DNA from: Vitrella brassicaformis
Lineage: Eukaryota > Sar > Vitrellaceae
Length of the DNA: 64,000 nucleotides
Direction of reading: 5' to 3'
Assembly (NCBI GenBank): GCA_001179505.1
Contig: CDMY01000113.1
Location: 45,672 to 109,671, forward strand
The position numbers and the translations under genes are program-made. The notes beneath the pieces were generated by a model, which was not told the origin of the DNA, did no database searches, and was given only the letters and a program-made list of their open reading frames with translations. Positions 53,963-64,000 of the stretch are shown in pieces. How positions within the stretch are numbered: the first letter of the stretch is position 1; every line of letters starts with the position of its first letter.

Positions 53963-56900
53963 AGCACGAGTGCCCGGAGAGTGGTGCCCGACTGGTCTGT
54001 CTTCCTGGCTGTTTACAAGGGCAGGGCCTGTGTCAGTCAGGCGTCCGTGTTTGCGAGTGTTTGTGTGTCATGTCATTCGTTGGGGGGGGGCATGGCGGGT
54101 GCTGTGGGGCGTGGCGTATGTCCGCGCGTGGCGTGTTTTTGCACATATGGCCGGAGGGACACATTTGCAGCCTCCTTTGTGTGAGTCTTGCAGTGTGCAA
54201 TGTAACGTGGTCGATGATTGGGGTGGCTGCCCGGCGTGGGTGGGGTGCATTTCATGGGTGGACGATCACGTACGTGTTAAGAGCGAAGGATCGAATCAAG
54301 AAGGTCCATCGAATCAGGCAGGCATGATTGCCAACATGATTGCAAACCATAGCCAACCAGCGGCCGGCCAGCCACAGCACTGAGTAGTGCAGTCCAGTGA
54401 GGACAACACACCTCCCCCCGTGCCGACTCAGTCGATGTGGGGACAGGACAGCCACCCCAGCTGCGCTCGGTTAAACACAGCTGAGGCATCTGTACCCTCG
54501 TCACCCAATCCAATCCGACGGCAGGGAAAAGGTCATCAATCAGACCAGACCGACTAGCCACCTTTCCCATATGTGCATCCATCCATCCATCCATCCGGTG
54601 GCGACGCCCTGCTCTGCCCATCCGACCGACCGACAGGCATCGCATCCATCCTTCTCGCGGGCGGGACAGACAGACATGCAGTGCACGGCAACAAAACTTT
54701 GCTTGCGCGCATTGCATTGCATCGCAGCCAGTAGTGTTGAGTAATCAGTCGGCCATTCGCATCCACACACACACATACACATGCACCCCCGACACATCAA
54801 TGCTCTCTGTCTCCCGTCTCACGCTCAACAAATTCCTGGTCGCATGCAGGACATCGCCCACCCTGCGATGCTGATTAGGCTGATGCCCTGCTCTCTCTCT
54901 CTCCCTCTCTCTCTGGTGCTGATGCATGTGTGTGTGGGTGTGGGTGGGTTTGGATGGCTTGTGCGATGGGTGGATGCCATGCAGCGCCTCTCTCCCTGTC
55001 TGTCTGCTGCTGATGCTGGTGCATGCACCAAAAATACACACACTTTGCCGACCTGTCAGGCCAAAAAATGGCGTGACCAGCGACCGACACCGCTTGTAGG
55101 GGTGCCGCCATGCCCTCCCCTGACAGAAGCATGCAGCCAGCCAGCCCACCATAAGCAAGCAAAGCAAACAAGTCGAAAGGGATCAGATCCGGCTTGTTAG
55201 TAAAAACCATGGTCAATCAATCGGCCATGCGCGCAGCACACCAACACACTGCATCAGCATTCATTCACATCAGCGCGCCACGACGATCGACCATTTGTCC
55301 AAAAATGACCCACACGCCACCAATCAATCACATGAGTGTCTTCTCTCTCGATCTGTCCGGCCATACGCACCGCAGTTCACCATTCGGCCATCCATCCATC
55401 CAGCCGTCCATCCAGTCGTCCAGGCAGCCGTCCATCAGGCAGCCTCATCCCGTCACGTCACGCCAGCATACCCAAAAATACCCACCCATAGGCAAATGAA
55501 AACGACAAAGAGAACCAACCGCTCACCCAACCCACCATCGACAGCCAGCACCACAGACAGCGCACACACGAGAGAGTCATCCGTACGTATAAAAAGACGA
55601 AGGCCGGTCCATCATGGCGAGGGAGGGAGTAGCTGAAGGCTAGCTGGCCGGCTGGGGCAGACAGACAGGGTGGTGAGGGAAGGAGGAAATAGAAATAGAG
55701 GGAGGGAGGCACTATGTGGAGGTTAGGTTGTGTCTGTCACATCACATACATGAACACGACCACCCTGCCTGCCTCGCCGACTGACCACCGCACATGACAT
55801 GCACCGACCGCACCGATGGTATCCGGACCATTTCTGGGTAGAACCGTAGGTAGGTAGGTACTGCACCGCATTCCATTCCATAGCATTGCAGCCCCACCCC
55901 CGCCCTTTGCAGCCAGCTGGACTGACTTGACCGTCGCAACCACAACCGCCGACCCACCCTCAAGGCATGCCCCATCATCCCACCCACCCCACCCCACCCA
56001 CCCTTAAGTCAAGGCAAGGCAAGCCACAGGTCACTAGAAGACATGGAACATCTGCCTATCTACCTACACAACACACAACACATCGCAAACACAGCATGCA
56101 CACTGTGACACTCACACATCAGTTAGGTAGGAGCTAGAAGCATTAGCCGGTCAGTCAGTCAGTATGAGATGCTTTCACGCATGGAGTGCACCTTTATGCA
56201 TTCACCAGAGAGGGCGCCGTGTCCGTCAGCACAGCAGCTGGGGGAGGGAGGGAGACAGACAGAGATTGAGGAGCTCGCCCACTTGCCGACAGACACAGCA
56301 GAGAGGCACAGAGTGTGGCACACACACACAGACAGACAACCAGACAGGCAGACAGACAGACACGCCGGAGCTTCAGGAGGAGAGGGGCGTAGGCATACAA
56401 GTACACAAAGAGATGGGCAAGGAAGTATTACGCACATAAACTTGTGTAAAGAGTATATCGAATTGAATTCTCTCCCCCCGCAGTAGTCCCATTCGTGTGT
56501 CTTGTGTAGAAAGTGGAAGCACGGCAGAACGTCCAAACGTCAAGACAGTTCGGAAGGCCAAAGCACCGCCCGGAAGACGTGAAGGCGCAGCCACTCGCCT
56601 CGTTCAGGGAATGGCCGGCCCACCCTCCGCCCGGATCACGCCAGTGGGTCGAGAAACATGCACCCAGACGGACAGACTTCTCTCGCTTGGCACCCTCATC
56701 TAAGATGGCAACACGACACGAGGCAAAACGGTGAGACAGACAGACAGGCAGACAGGCAGACAGACAGGCAGGCAGGCAGGCAAGAAATAGACTCCTTAGG
56801 GCAGGTCATTAGTAATGATGGCATGTGTCTGGTAGGCAGACAGCTGGCCGCGTGTTGTGTATCGTGCATTGCATCGTCCCATGAGACAAACAAATAACAA

Positions 56901-57336
56901 AGGAAGGCTCTCGGCGAGCTCGCTCGCACCCTGGGCAGGGCAGGTGCGCTCACGCAATCCAATCAATGGCACAGGCGACAATACAACGACGATCGGTACG
57001 ATAGTACACGACGGACGGCACTCTCAACACTAGGCAGTCAGAAGGAGAGAAAATGGGAAAGGTAGGTTCAAAGGCGAAAAGCGGCATAGCACTCAGATAC
57101 CTTTCTGTCGATCGTTCGTCCACCGATGGAACAAAACATCCGGGCGGACGACGCGAGTGAGCAGGTCGAGTCGACGTGTTGTGGTGTGTGAGGAAGGAAC
57201 GTGTGGGAGGGGAGGAGTGGGGAGCGGGGGACCTTCGTCCGTCGCCCCCCACACCCTGCTGCAGATGTGATGATGTGTGCAAGAGCATGTGTGTATCATA
57301 TCGTATCGATGAGAGAGTCCGCAGGTAGGTAGAGGA

Positions 57337-57390
57337 GTTATCAAACGACAGCAGGGCAGCTCGGTTATCAAACGACAGCAGGGCAGCTCG
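57337..57390. repeat. 27-bp direct tandem repeat, two copies
   Basis: GTTATCAAACGACAGCAGGG plus CAGCTCG, repeated head to tail with no mismatch. Confidence 0.9.
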
Positions 57391-59139
57391 GCAAGTGCGG
57401 AAAAACACCTATCGCCAGAGACCCTCGCTCGCTCTCCCTCCCTCCCCCCCCCTCCTCACTCAGTCAGTCAGTCAGTCAGTCATACCGTCCACTCCACCTT
57501 TGCCATCTGCCGTGCCGTCTCGCCTCAGAGACCTCGGCCAAAAAATGCCCACCAGCCAGCCAGCCAGCCAGCAGTGCACCCCGACATACGCAGAACTACA
57601 CTCACAGCAGCTGTTGTTGGGGTACTGTCTGTACTGACGATTAGAAAAGTTCCAGAGTTGGCGGCGGACATCCCTGAGGGCGCCGGTCCGTCCGGCTGTG
57701 TATGTACTTGCCGCGATGGGCTCAAAACGTGGCTAGGCTAGCTTGGCTGGGTAGGTAGGATGAAACAAATATATTACGTTAGTTTACTTACGGGGGGCAT
57801 ACACACCGCATACATATGTAGCACACAACACGTTGAATGACACAAGACAGTCAGTCAGTCAGTCGAGAGGGAGAGGGCCACACTCACTCATCAACGTAGA
57901 TATCGATCGATCGATTTGTGCATGTCCGTGCAGTGCCTATGGACGTATTCATGCACGCGCACAACCACAACCGCACCCACAACCTACCCCTCCCCTCCCC
58001 ACCCCATGATTAAATTCCAGGCAGCGCAAGGGCCGCCCCCGCCCCGCCCCGCCCCCATTTACCCATCCATCCGTCGCCCGATCGCCTAAGGGGGTATGTA
58101 GGCTCGGCACACCCCTCCCCCCTCCCCCCCTGCCTCCCTCCCTCCCTCCCTCCCTCCCGGCATCATCTATATTTAATTGGCACCAAACACACACACACAT
58201 ACACACACGCAGGCACATCCTTCTCCTCCAACAAAACTAACACACTTCCGCACACACACAGAGACAGATCAAGTGAGCCAGAAAGTAGGAAAGCCAGTTG
58301 AGTACGTGTACGCAGTAGATAATTCATTCGCAGCCAGCCGGTGTGTGACGTGTGTGGTAGGTAGGTGTCGTGGGTGTGATGGTAGGGTAGGTGACCTGCC
58401 TCCCTGCCTCTCCTGTCTGTCTGTTTGTCTGTCTGTCTGGTGCGTAAGTCCGCTTAACAAATGTACACAGCAGCAGGGCAGGCAGGGGTTAAGTTGAGGT
58501 ATTGATATAAACTGACTAAAGCCGCCCGCCCCAATCCGCCCGAGGAAGCAATTGATTACTTACGTATGCAGCTAGGTAGGTATGTGTGTAGGTATGTAAG
58601 TAATGCAATCCAGATCAATCAACGACACCACATCCGCCCACCCATTGATTACCAGCGTCCGCTGCGCAAGTCAGTCCCCCCCAGCCATTGAGCTACACAC
58701 ACACACACACACACACAGATGCATGGACGAACAAATTGTACGAAGCACAGGCAGACAGACTTGCAGGCAGGCCAGGCCGGAGGGGGCGGGCGGGGGCGGG
58801 GGCGGCGCACTGTGCTGTGCCGCATCGCATCGTGTGTCGGTTCGGTGTGGCTACGGCACCCCTCAATCAAAACGCTGTTCATGTGCCACCCACCGTATCC
58901 ATCAACGAGCCTGGATGGATGGATACATTTGCTCATGCATAGCTACGAGCGCCCTCGATGACGGACGGACTGAGCGATGGCCGAGGACCTCAAAGGCGAG
59001 CAGTTGGCCACCACAAACCTGCTGCCCGCCTCAGGTCGGCAGCGCACCGCTCAGTCGGTCATTCATCTGGGTCGTCGTAATATGACTGACTCAGTATGGT
59101 AAATACTAACTGCCAACGAGAGACACCACGCCCTCCTCC

Positions 59140-59195
59140 TCGCTGAGCTGGACTGGGCTGAGCTGAGCTGAGCTGGCTGAGCTGAACTGGGCTGC
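59140..59195. repeat. GAGCT/GGGCT short-unit repeats
   Basis: Interspersed GAGCTG and GGGCTG/GGACTG pentamer-hexamers, for example GCTGAGCTGAGCTGAGCTGG. Confidence 0.8.
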
Positions 59196-60140
59196 GTGGC
59201 TCTCTTGAAAGCACGCCACAGTGTGTCATGCATCCACGACCACTAGAACAGTCAGTCGATCAGTAAACACACACACACACACACACCCCTTCACAGCCGG
59301 GTCAGTCCGCGTACGCACATCCGCGCCATGCACCCACGCCGCGCCAGTCGGCCACCCATTCATCCATGCCTGTGGGTCCGTGTGTACTTGCTGCGTAAGT
59401 GCGTGCGGACCGGGAGGCCCTTGTTGGCCTCCCGCCCTTCGCGTGCCGCCTTCACGCAGGCAGGCAGGCCCCCCAATGCAAAAAGGTCCGGGAGAAGGTG
59501 TGTAGTGCTGTGTTTAGGGTATGTGACACTCGGCCGGCCATTTCGCTCGCTCCCTCGCCCATCCTTGCCCCCCTCCATCACTCAGTCGCAAGCAAGACAG
59601 AGAAGAGAATCCCACCCCACCCCACCCCACAGCATGCACTAGCGCTAGGCACTCACTCAGAAAGCGATAGTCAAAACGGTCACACACACACACACAGATG
59701 AACACGCACCCATTCACCGTTCATTCAGTCATTCCTGTGTCCATTCATTGCATTCATTGATCCATTCATCGGCACACAGCAAACAGCACGCACCAACAGC
59801 CGCAACCGCAACCATATCAGCAGCACGACCACCAGCAGTAGCATCACCTTCAGCGGCCTCCATCCATCCATCCATACATCCATCATCAGACAAAGAAACA
59901 CAAAGGGAGCCAGACCGATCGAGTGCACGGCTGGCTGGCTGGCTAGCTGCATGTGTGTATGTGTGTATGTGTGTGTGAGACCGAAGTGCATCGCATCCGT
60001 CCACGCGCAAAATACCCGACATACCATACCGCTCGACAAAGGGATGGACGGATGCATGTATCTATCGTATCATGACTCCTTGACTGACAGCTCGGAAAAA
60101 TCGAAAGAACCGAACCGACCGACCCCCCCCCCCCCCCCCC

Positions 60141-60440
60141 NNNNNNNNNNNNNNNNNNNNNNNNNNNNNNNNNNNNNNNNNNNNNNNNNNNNNNNNNNNN
60201 NNNNNNNNNNNNNNNNNNNNNNNNNNNNNNNNNNNNNNNNNNNNNNNNNNNNNNNNNNNNNNNNNNNNNNNNNNNNNNNNNNNNNNNNNNNNNNNNNNNN
60301 NNNNNNNNNNNNNNNNNNNNNNNNNNNNNNNNNNNNNNNNNNNNNNNNNNNNNNNNNNNNNNNNNNNNNNNNNNNNNNNNNNNNNNNNNNNNNNNNNNNN
60401 NNNNNNNNNNNNNNNNNNNNNNNNNNNNNNNNNNNNNNNN
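60141..60440. other. Assembly gap of 300 N between poly-C runs
   Basis: Eighteen C immediately left and fourteen C right of exactly 300 N. Confidence 0.95.
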
Positions 60441-61184
60441 CCCCCCCCCCCCCCTGCCTGCACCGCACCGAGACAGCCACCAGCAGCCGTGTCCTACTCA
60501 GGCACACGGCAAGAGCCAGACAGGAAGGCAGGGAGGCGCATCGATGAGTGCACATATGTATGCAGCGTACGAGCGCGTGTGCGTACGAGCGCGTGTGCGG
60601 TCGATTGGTCGGCGACCGGACAAAACGACACGACAGGGATGGATGGGACGCACTCATGTCATGGATCGATCAAGCAAGACTTGACAAAGAAGCCACACCA
60701 TACCCAACCCACCACAGCACTCTCACACGCACTTAGACTATCCCACGACTGACTGACTGGCTGACTGACTGACTGAATGAGTGACTGCAGGGGTGGATGG
60801 CCCCCACCCGATCCCATCCACACACCACAGCCCAAGCACCGACCCCCCCACACACCTGGCATCGTGTGTGGGTAGATCCATCCTTGAATGCCAAAAATAT
60901 CATTCATTCGTTCGTTCGTCAACACACGCATGCATACATCAATCAATCAGAGAAATTTGTTTTGATTCAGCCCCGTCCGTCCCCTCTCCCTCCCTCTTTC
61001 CTACCTGCCCTCTTATCATCCTTTCCCCGCCGTCTCTAAGAAAACACACATCCATTAGCCATCCGCCGTCAGACAGGCAGATAGATGAGTACGCGGACAC
61101 ACGTATGCACACCCCACTCAGTCAGGCGATCCTCCCCCCCTCCCCTCTCCGCATCGCATCTATCGAGATCTCTGCCTCATTCAC

Positions 61185-64000
61185 TCAGGTGCAGAGATCC
61201 TGCAGCAGGTCCGACGGCAGCGGAGCCCCAAACTCATGCTCCTCATCGTCGCCCTGCTTCCCGCTCCCACCCTCATGCATAGCAGTACTGTCACCACCAC
61301 TGCCACACTGCCCGGCAGCGGTACCACTGGCCTCCTCCCTGGCCTGTCCATTCGACCCGTCTGACGCTCCAGATCGCGGGACGCCCTCGACCGACCCCTG
61401 TGAGGCGCTCCCGTCGCTCGACACGTGCCGCCCTATGCCCGACTTGTCGTTCTCGGGCGAGGAGGGGAAGAGCGGCGATGCGGGGAAGAACGGCTCGAAG
61501 TAGAGGCCGTTGCCGCCGCCATACGGGGGAGGGGACATGGACTGCTGGCGAAATTGCGAGAGGGCCGACGAGTCTCGGTTGTTGTTGGGGGGCGACACGC
61601 CCTCGCTCTCGTCGCGGCGAGTGGCCAGCCCTGGTGAGTACCCTGAGAGGCTCAAGCCGCCTTCCGTCGAGCACGATGACAGCACAGCCGACGACTCCTT
61701 GCGCATGCCAATTAAGCCGGGCAGGACGTCCGTCTCGCTGCCCTGGCCGTTCGGCTGGCGAGTCGACTGCGGCTGGCGGTCACTGGTGTAGGGGTACGGC
61801 GTCATCTGCTCGTTGTCTCCCTCCCCGCTCCCCCCGCTGCCCCCATCAGCAGCAGCAGCCCGCTGGGCGACCGCCGATCGCGTCACTCCAGCGGACTCTG
61901 CGCTCGCCCCCTCCTCGGTCTTGTCCCCACACGGCATCGGCACACGCACCTTGAAGCTGCCGTTGGCGAAGTCCGGGGCGCCGTGCAGTGACGATCCGGC
62001 CTGGTCGGCCATGGCGGCGCTGCTGGTGCTGCCTGCCGTGCTCGACATGAGGGCGTGGTCGTCTTTGGTGGCGCTCGTGGAGGACTTGGGCGGCCGTGTG
62101 GGCGGTGGGGGTCGCGATGGCGGCGCACGGACGGGGGGAGGGGGGGGTGGGGGCATGTCCGTGGTTGGAGTGCCTGAGGGCGACTTGCCTAGCGGGTACG
62201 GCACCCGCACCGAGTGGACCGAGTTGAGCGGTGACGAGCCCGTCGGGGATGCCGACTCGAAGTCACCCTCGTGGTTGGCGACGGGCACAGGCTGCGCAGG
62301 CAGAGACGATGAGGTGCTGGGAACTTGAAACGAATGAGTGCTCACATCTGCAAGAAAGAGGACATAAAGGCAGTGTGAGGTGAGCCACTCACGCTTGTCA
62401 GCGCCTGTGGGTAAGCCTTCCTCACCTCCAGAGTGCTCGCGTTTGGGCGATGACGACGAGGCCAGCACGGGAGCCGTCACAGCGTCGATCTGCAGCATGT
62501 TTCTCCCCACCACCTTGCGGCCCGCCTTGTTGTCCTCCTCCCTCTTGCCGCCCCTGCTGGCGGCCACCAGTGCCTCGTCCTCCTCCTCATATGCCGGCGG
62601 TGCACGGTCGTTCTTGCTCGTCTCGACCGCGTCGAAATCGTAGGTAGGAGGGGCCTCTGACGGGTATGGGGGTCTTGAGGGGCGAGGGTAGCCGGGCAGG
62701 GGAGGGGGCGGCGCAGCGGCGGTCGCCTGGACGGTCGATGGGGGTGCCTGCATCGCCGGCGGCTCCTCCCGCTGGTTGGGCCGTGACGCCGGCCTCGCCG
62801 GCTGCGGCTGCTGGTACTGCTGCTGTGGCTGCTGGTACTGCTGCTGGTATTGCTGTGGTTGCTGCTGGTATTGCTGGTATTGCTGTGGCTGCTGATAGTG
62901 CTGCTGGTATTGCTGCTCGGGCTGCTGATACTGCTGCTGCTGCTGCTGCTGCTCGGGCTGCTGTGCGGCGCCGTGGGTGTTGTTCCACTCCGCAACCACG
63001 TGGGCACCGCCGAGTCGCGCGAGCAGCTCCTTGAGACCGGCAAAATCGACGTCGATGTCCACATCACGCACGTCAATGCCCACCAGGGCCAGCAGCTGCT
63101 GCACACGGGGGTCGATCGGCTGCCCGTCGCCATGTCTGCGGCGCTGGCCCGCGCCAGGACGTCTCGACGAAAAGCTCGCCTGATTAGTCTGCTGCTGCTG
63201 GTAGAACTGCTGCTGCTGGTGCTGGTTGAGCATGCCCGGGGGGATGCTGGTGTTGTTCTGGACACGCTCCTCGTAGTAGCGGCCATCGTTGTCGAGGACG
63301 ATGCGGCGCGTGGTGTTGTCGCGCGACGTCACGTTGGGCATCGAGCGGGAGGCGTCCTTGGTGGGGAGGAGGGACGCCATCAACGCCTCACCGTACAGCC
63401 GCTGGTGGTCACTGGACCCCTGCGCGAGCTGGTAGAGGTTCTGCCCCTGAGCGAGTTGGGAGAGGGCCGGCGTGTCGAGAAGGCCGGGATGGAAGGGCAC
63501 CGCGGGGTTGTGGGGCTGGGGGATGGACAGCTCGGCGGCCGAGAGGTTGCGGAGGCTGCCCAGCTGGCCCTTGGCGCCGCCCTTCTTGTGGCCGGCGGTC
63601 TTCTCCTTGAAGTACCTCTTGCGCTCGTCCAGTGCCTCGCGGATGACCTCCTCCAGTGGACGGCCCTCCTCACGCGCACGCTTCTCGAGCTCAGTGCGGC
63701 TGCAGATGCACAGATGCACAGACACACACGTAGGCATCGGTCGAAGGGCGTTTGTTGGTCTTTCTGTGCTAGATCTCACCGGTACACACGAGGTCTAAGC
63801 TCCTCCACGCCGTGTGCGTGACGACACGCATCGCCAGCCGTGCAGTTACCTGCGGACAGAGAGACATGCAGACGCAGATCGACTTGTGTCTCCTCTCCTT
63901 TGCGGCATGGTTGGTCCTAATTTATGAGTGCGTGCGTGCGTACCCTTGAGCCAGTATCGGCACATGTCCGTCTTGAAGTAGTCGAGGGTCGCCCGCAACT
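61185..64000 (-). CDS. CCCH zinc-finger, poly-Gln RNA-binding-type protein (5' partial)
   Basis: Minus-strand exons 63944->64000, 63780-63849, 62393-63699 and 61185-62347, all in phase; the 5' end is beyond the window. The first two exons form one CCCH finger, C-x7-C-x5-C-x3-H: MCRYWLKGNCTAGDACRHAH, the usual RNA-binding type, followed by GVEELRPRVYR. Next is a charged helix (ELEKRAREEGRPLEEVIREA, LDERKRYFKEK), then a long disordered region with a Gln/Tyr-rich tract (about 62800-62950), Pro-rich stretches (PPPPPPPVRAPPSRPPPPTR) and a Ser/Gly-rich C-terminus ending LLQDLCT. Two related motifs recur: SVRVPYPLGKSP and FKVRVPMPCG. The intron 62348-62392 is only 45 nt. Likely post-transcriptional regulator; partners unknown. 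Confidence 0.8.

Larger units (their letters stand above)
53963..61184. other. 7.2-kb gene-poor, simple-sequence region
   Basis: Convergent intergenic DNA between the channel and the CCCH gene. Filled with short tandem motifs: CATCCATC, GTCAGTCA (56150, 57465, 57850), GGTAGGTA, CAGACAGA, (CA)n, CCCTCCCT (58135-58157), GAGCT/GGGCT tracts (59140-59195). Six-frame reading gives only low-complexity frames, with no splice-consistent gene or domain. No tRNA cloverleaf noticed. Other intergenic gaps here are 0.2-1.8 kb, so this one is unusually long; long UTRs or non-coding RNA are possible. Confidence 0.5.

Overview
The window is eukaryotic nuclear DNA from a protist with a compact, GC-rich, intron-rich genome. 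Introns are mostly 45-110 nt, usually GT-AG, and their acceptors tend to follow GT-rich tracts rather than a plain pyrimidine tract. The gene set (POLZ/REV3, SPT2, MBF1, HMG-CoA lyase, cytochrome c heme lyase, SHLP-type phosphatase, alveolate-like single-domain voltage-gated channel, CBM20 starch-binding protein) fits an alveolate alga. A chromerid such as Vitrella brassicaformis is my best guess, but this is inference and was not tested by any search.

Left part (1-19,200): a cluster of short, lineage-specific genes and gene fragments, apparently all on the plus strand. It is built from reiterated blocks. Eleven copies of an exon encoding I-[AVN]-[AG]-Y-I-L-Y-[LF], with near-invariant DNA TACATTTTATAT, are scattered through it. 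Pairwise segmental duplications link 0.73/2.12 kb, 6.42/8.16 kb, 6.56/7.93 kb, 6.77/9.24 kb and 10.67/11.28 kb. Many of the putative products change reading frame through single-base indels or hit stops, so much of the cluster looks like decaying paralogues. The best-preserved pieces are an atypical protein kinase (10.67-12.05 kb) and a CBM20 starch-binding protein (13.85-14.85 kb). A gap of exactly 300 N interrupts it.

Middle and right part (19,367-53,900): ten well-supported multi-exon genes (eleven features, because one is shown in two halves) whose exon phases all close without a frameshift. In order: SPT2-like (-), membrane-anchored SHLP-type phosphatase (+), EF-hand/single-TM protein (-), MBF1 (-), DNA polymerase zeta catalytic subunit REV3 (-), cytochrome c heme lyase (+), a 1,211-aa unknown with an internal exon duplication (-), mitochondrial HMG-CoA lyase (-), TBC Rab-GAP (+), a 662-aa unknown (-), and a plus-strand locus that splices an E2/RWD-like N-terminal half in frame to a six-TM voltage-gated channel. 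Several 5' regions carry a shared AAGCTCGCA-type element oriented toward the gene.

Right end (53,901-64,000): about 7.3 kb of simple-sequence DNA with no gene I can support, containing a second 300-N gap flanked by poly-C, then the 3' part of a minus-strand CCCH zinc-finger/poly-Q protein that runs off the window. No tRNA, rRNA, CRISPR array or recognisable transposase was seen.
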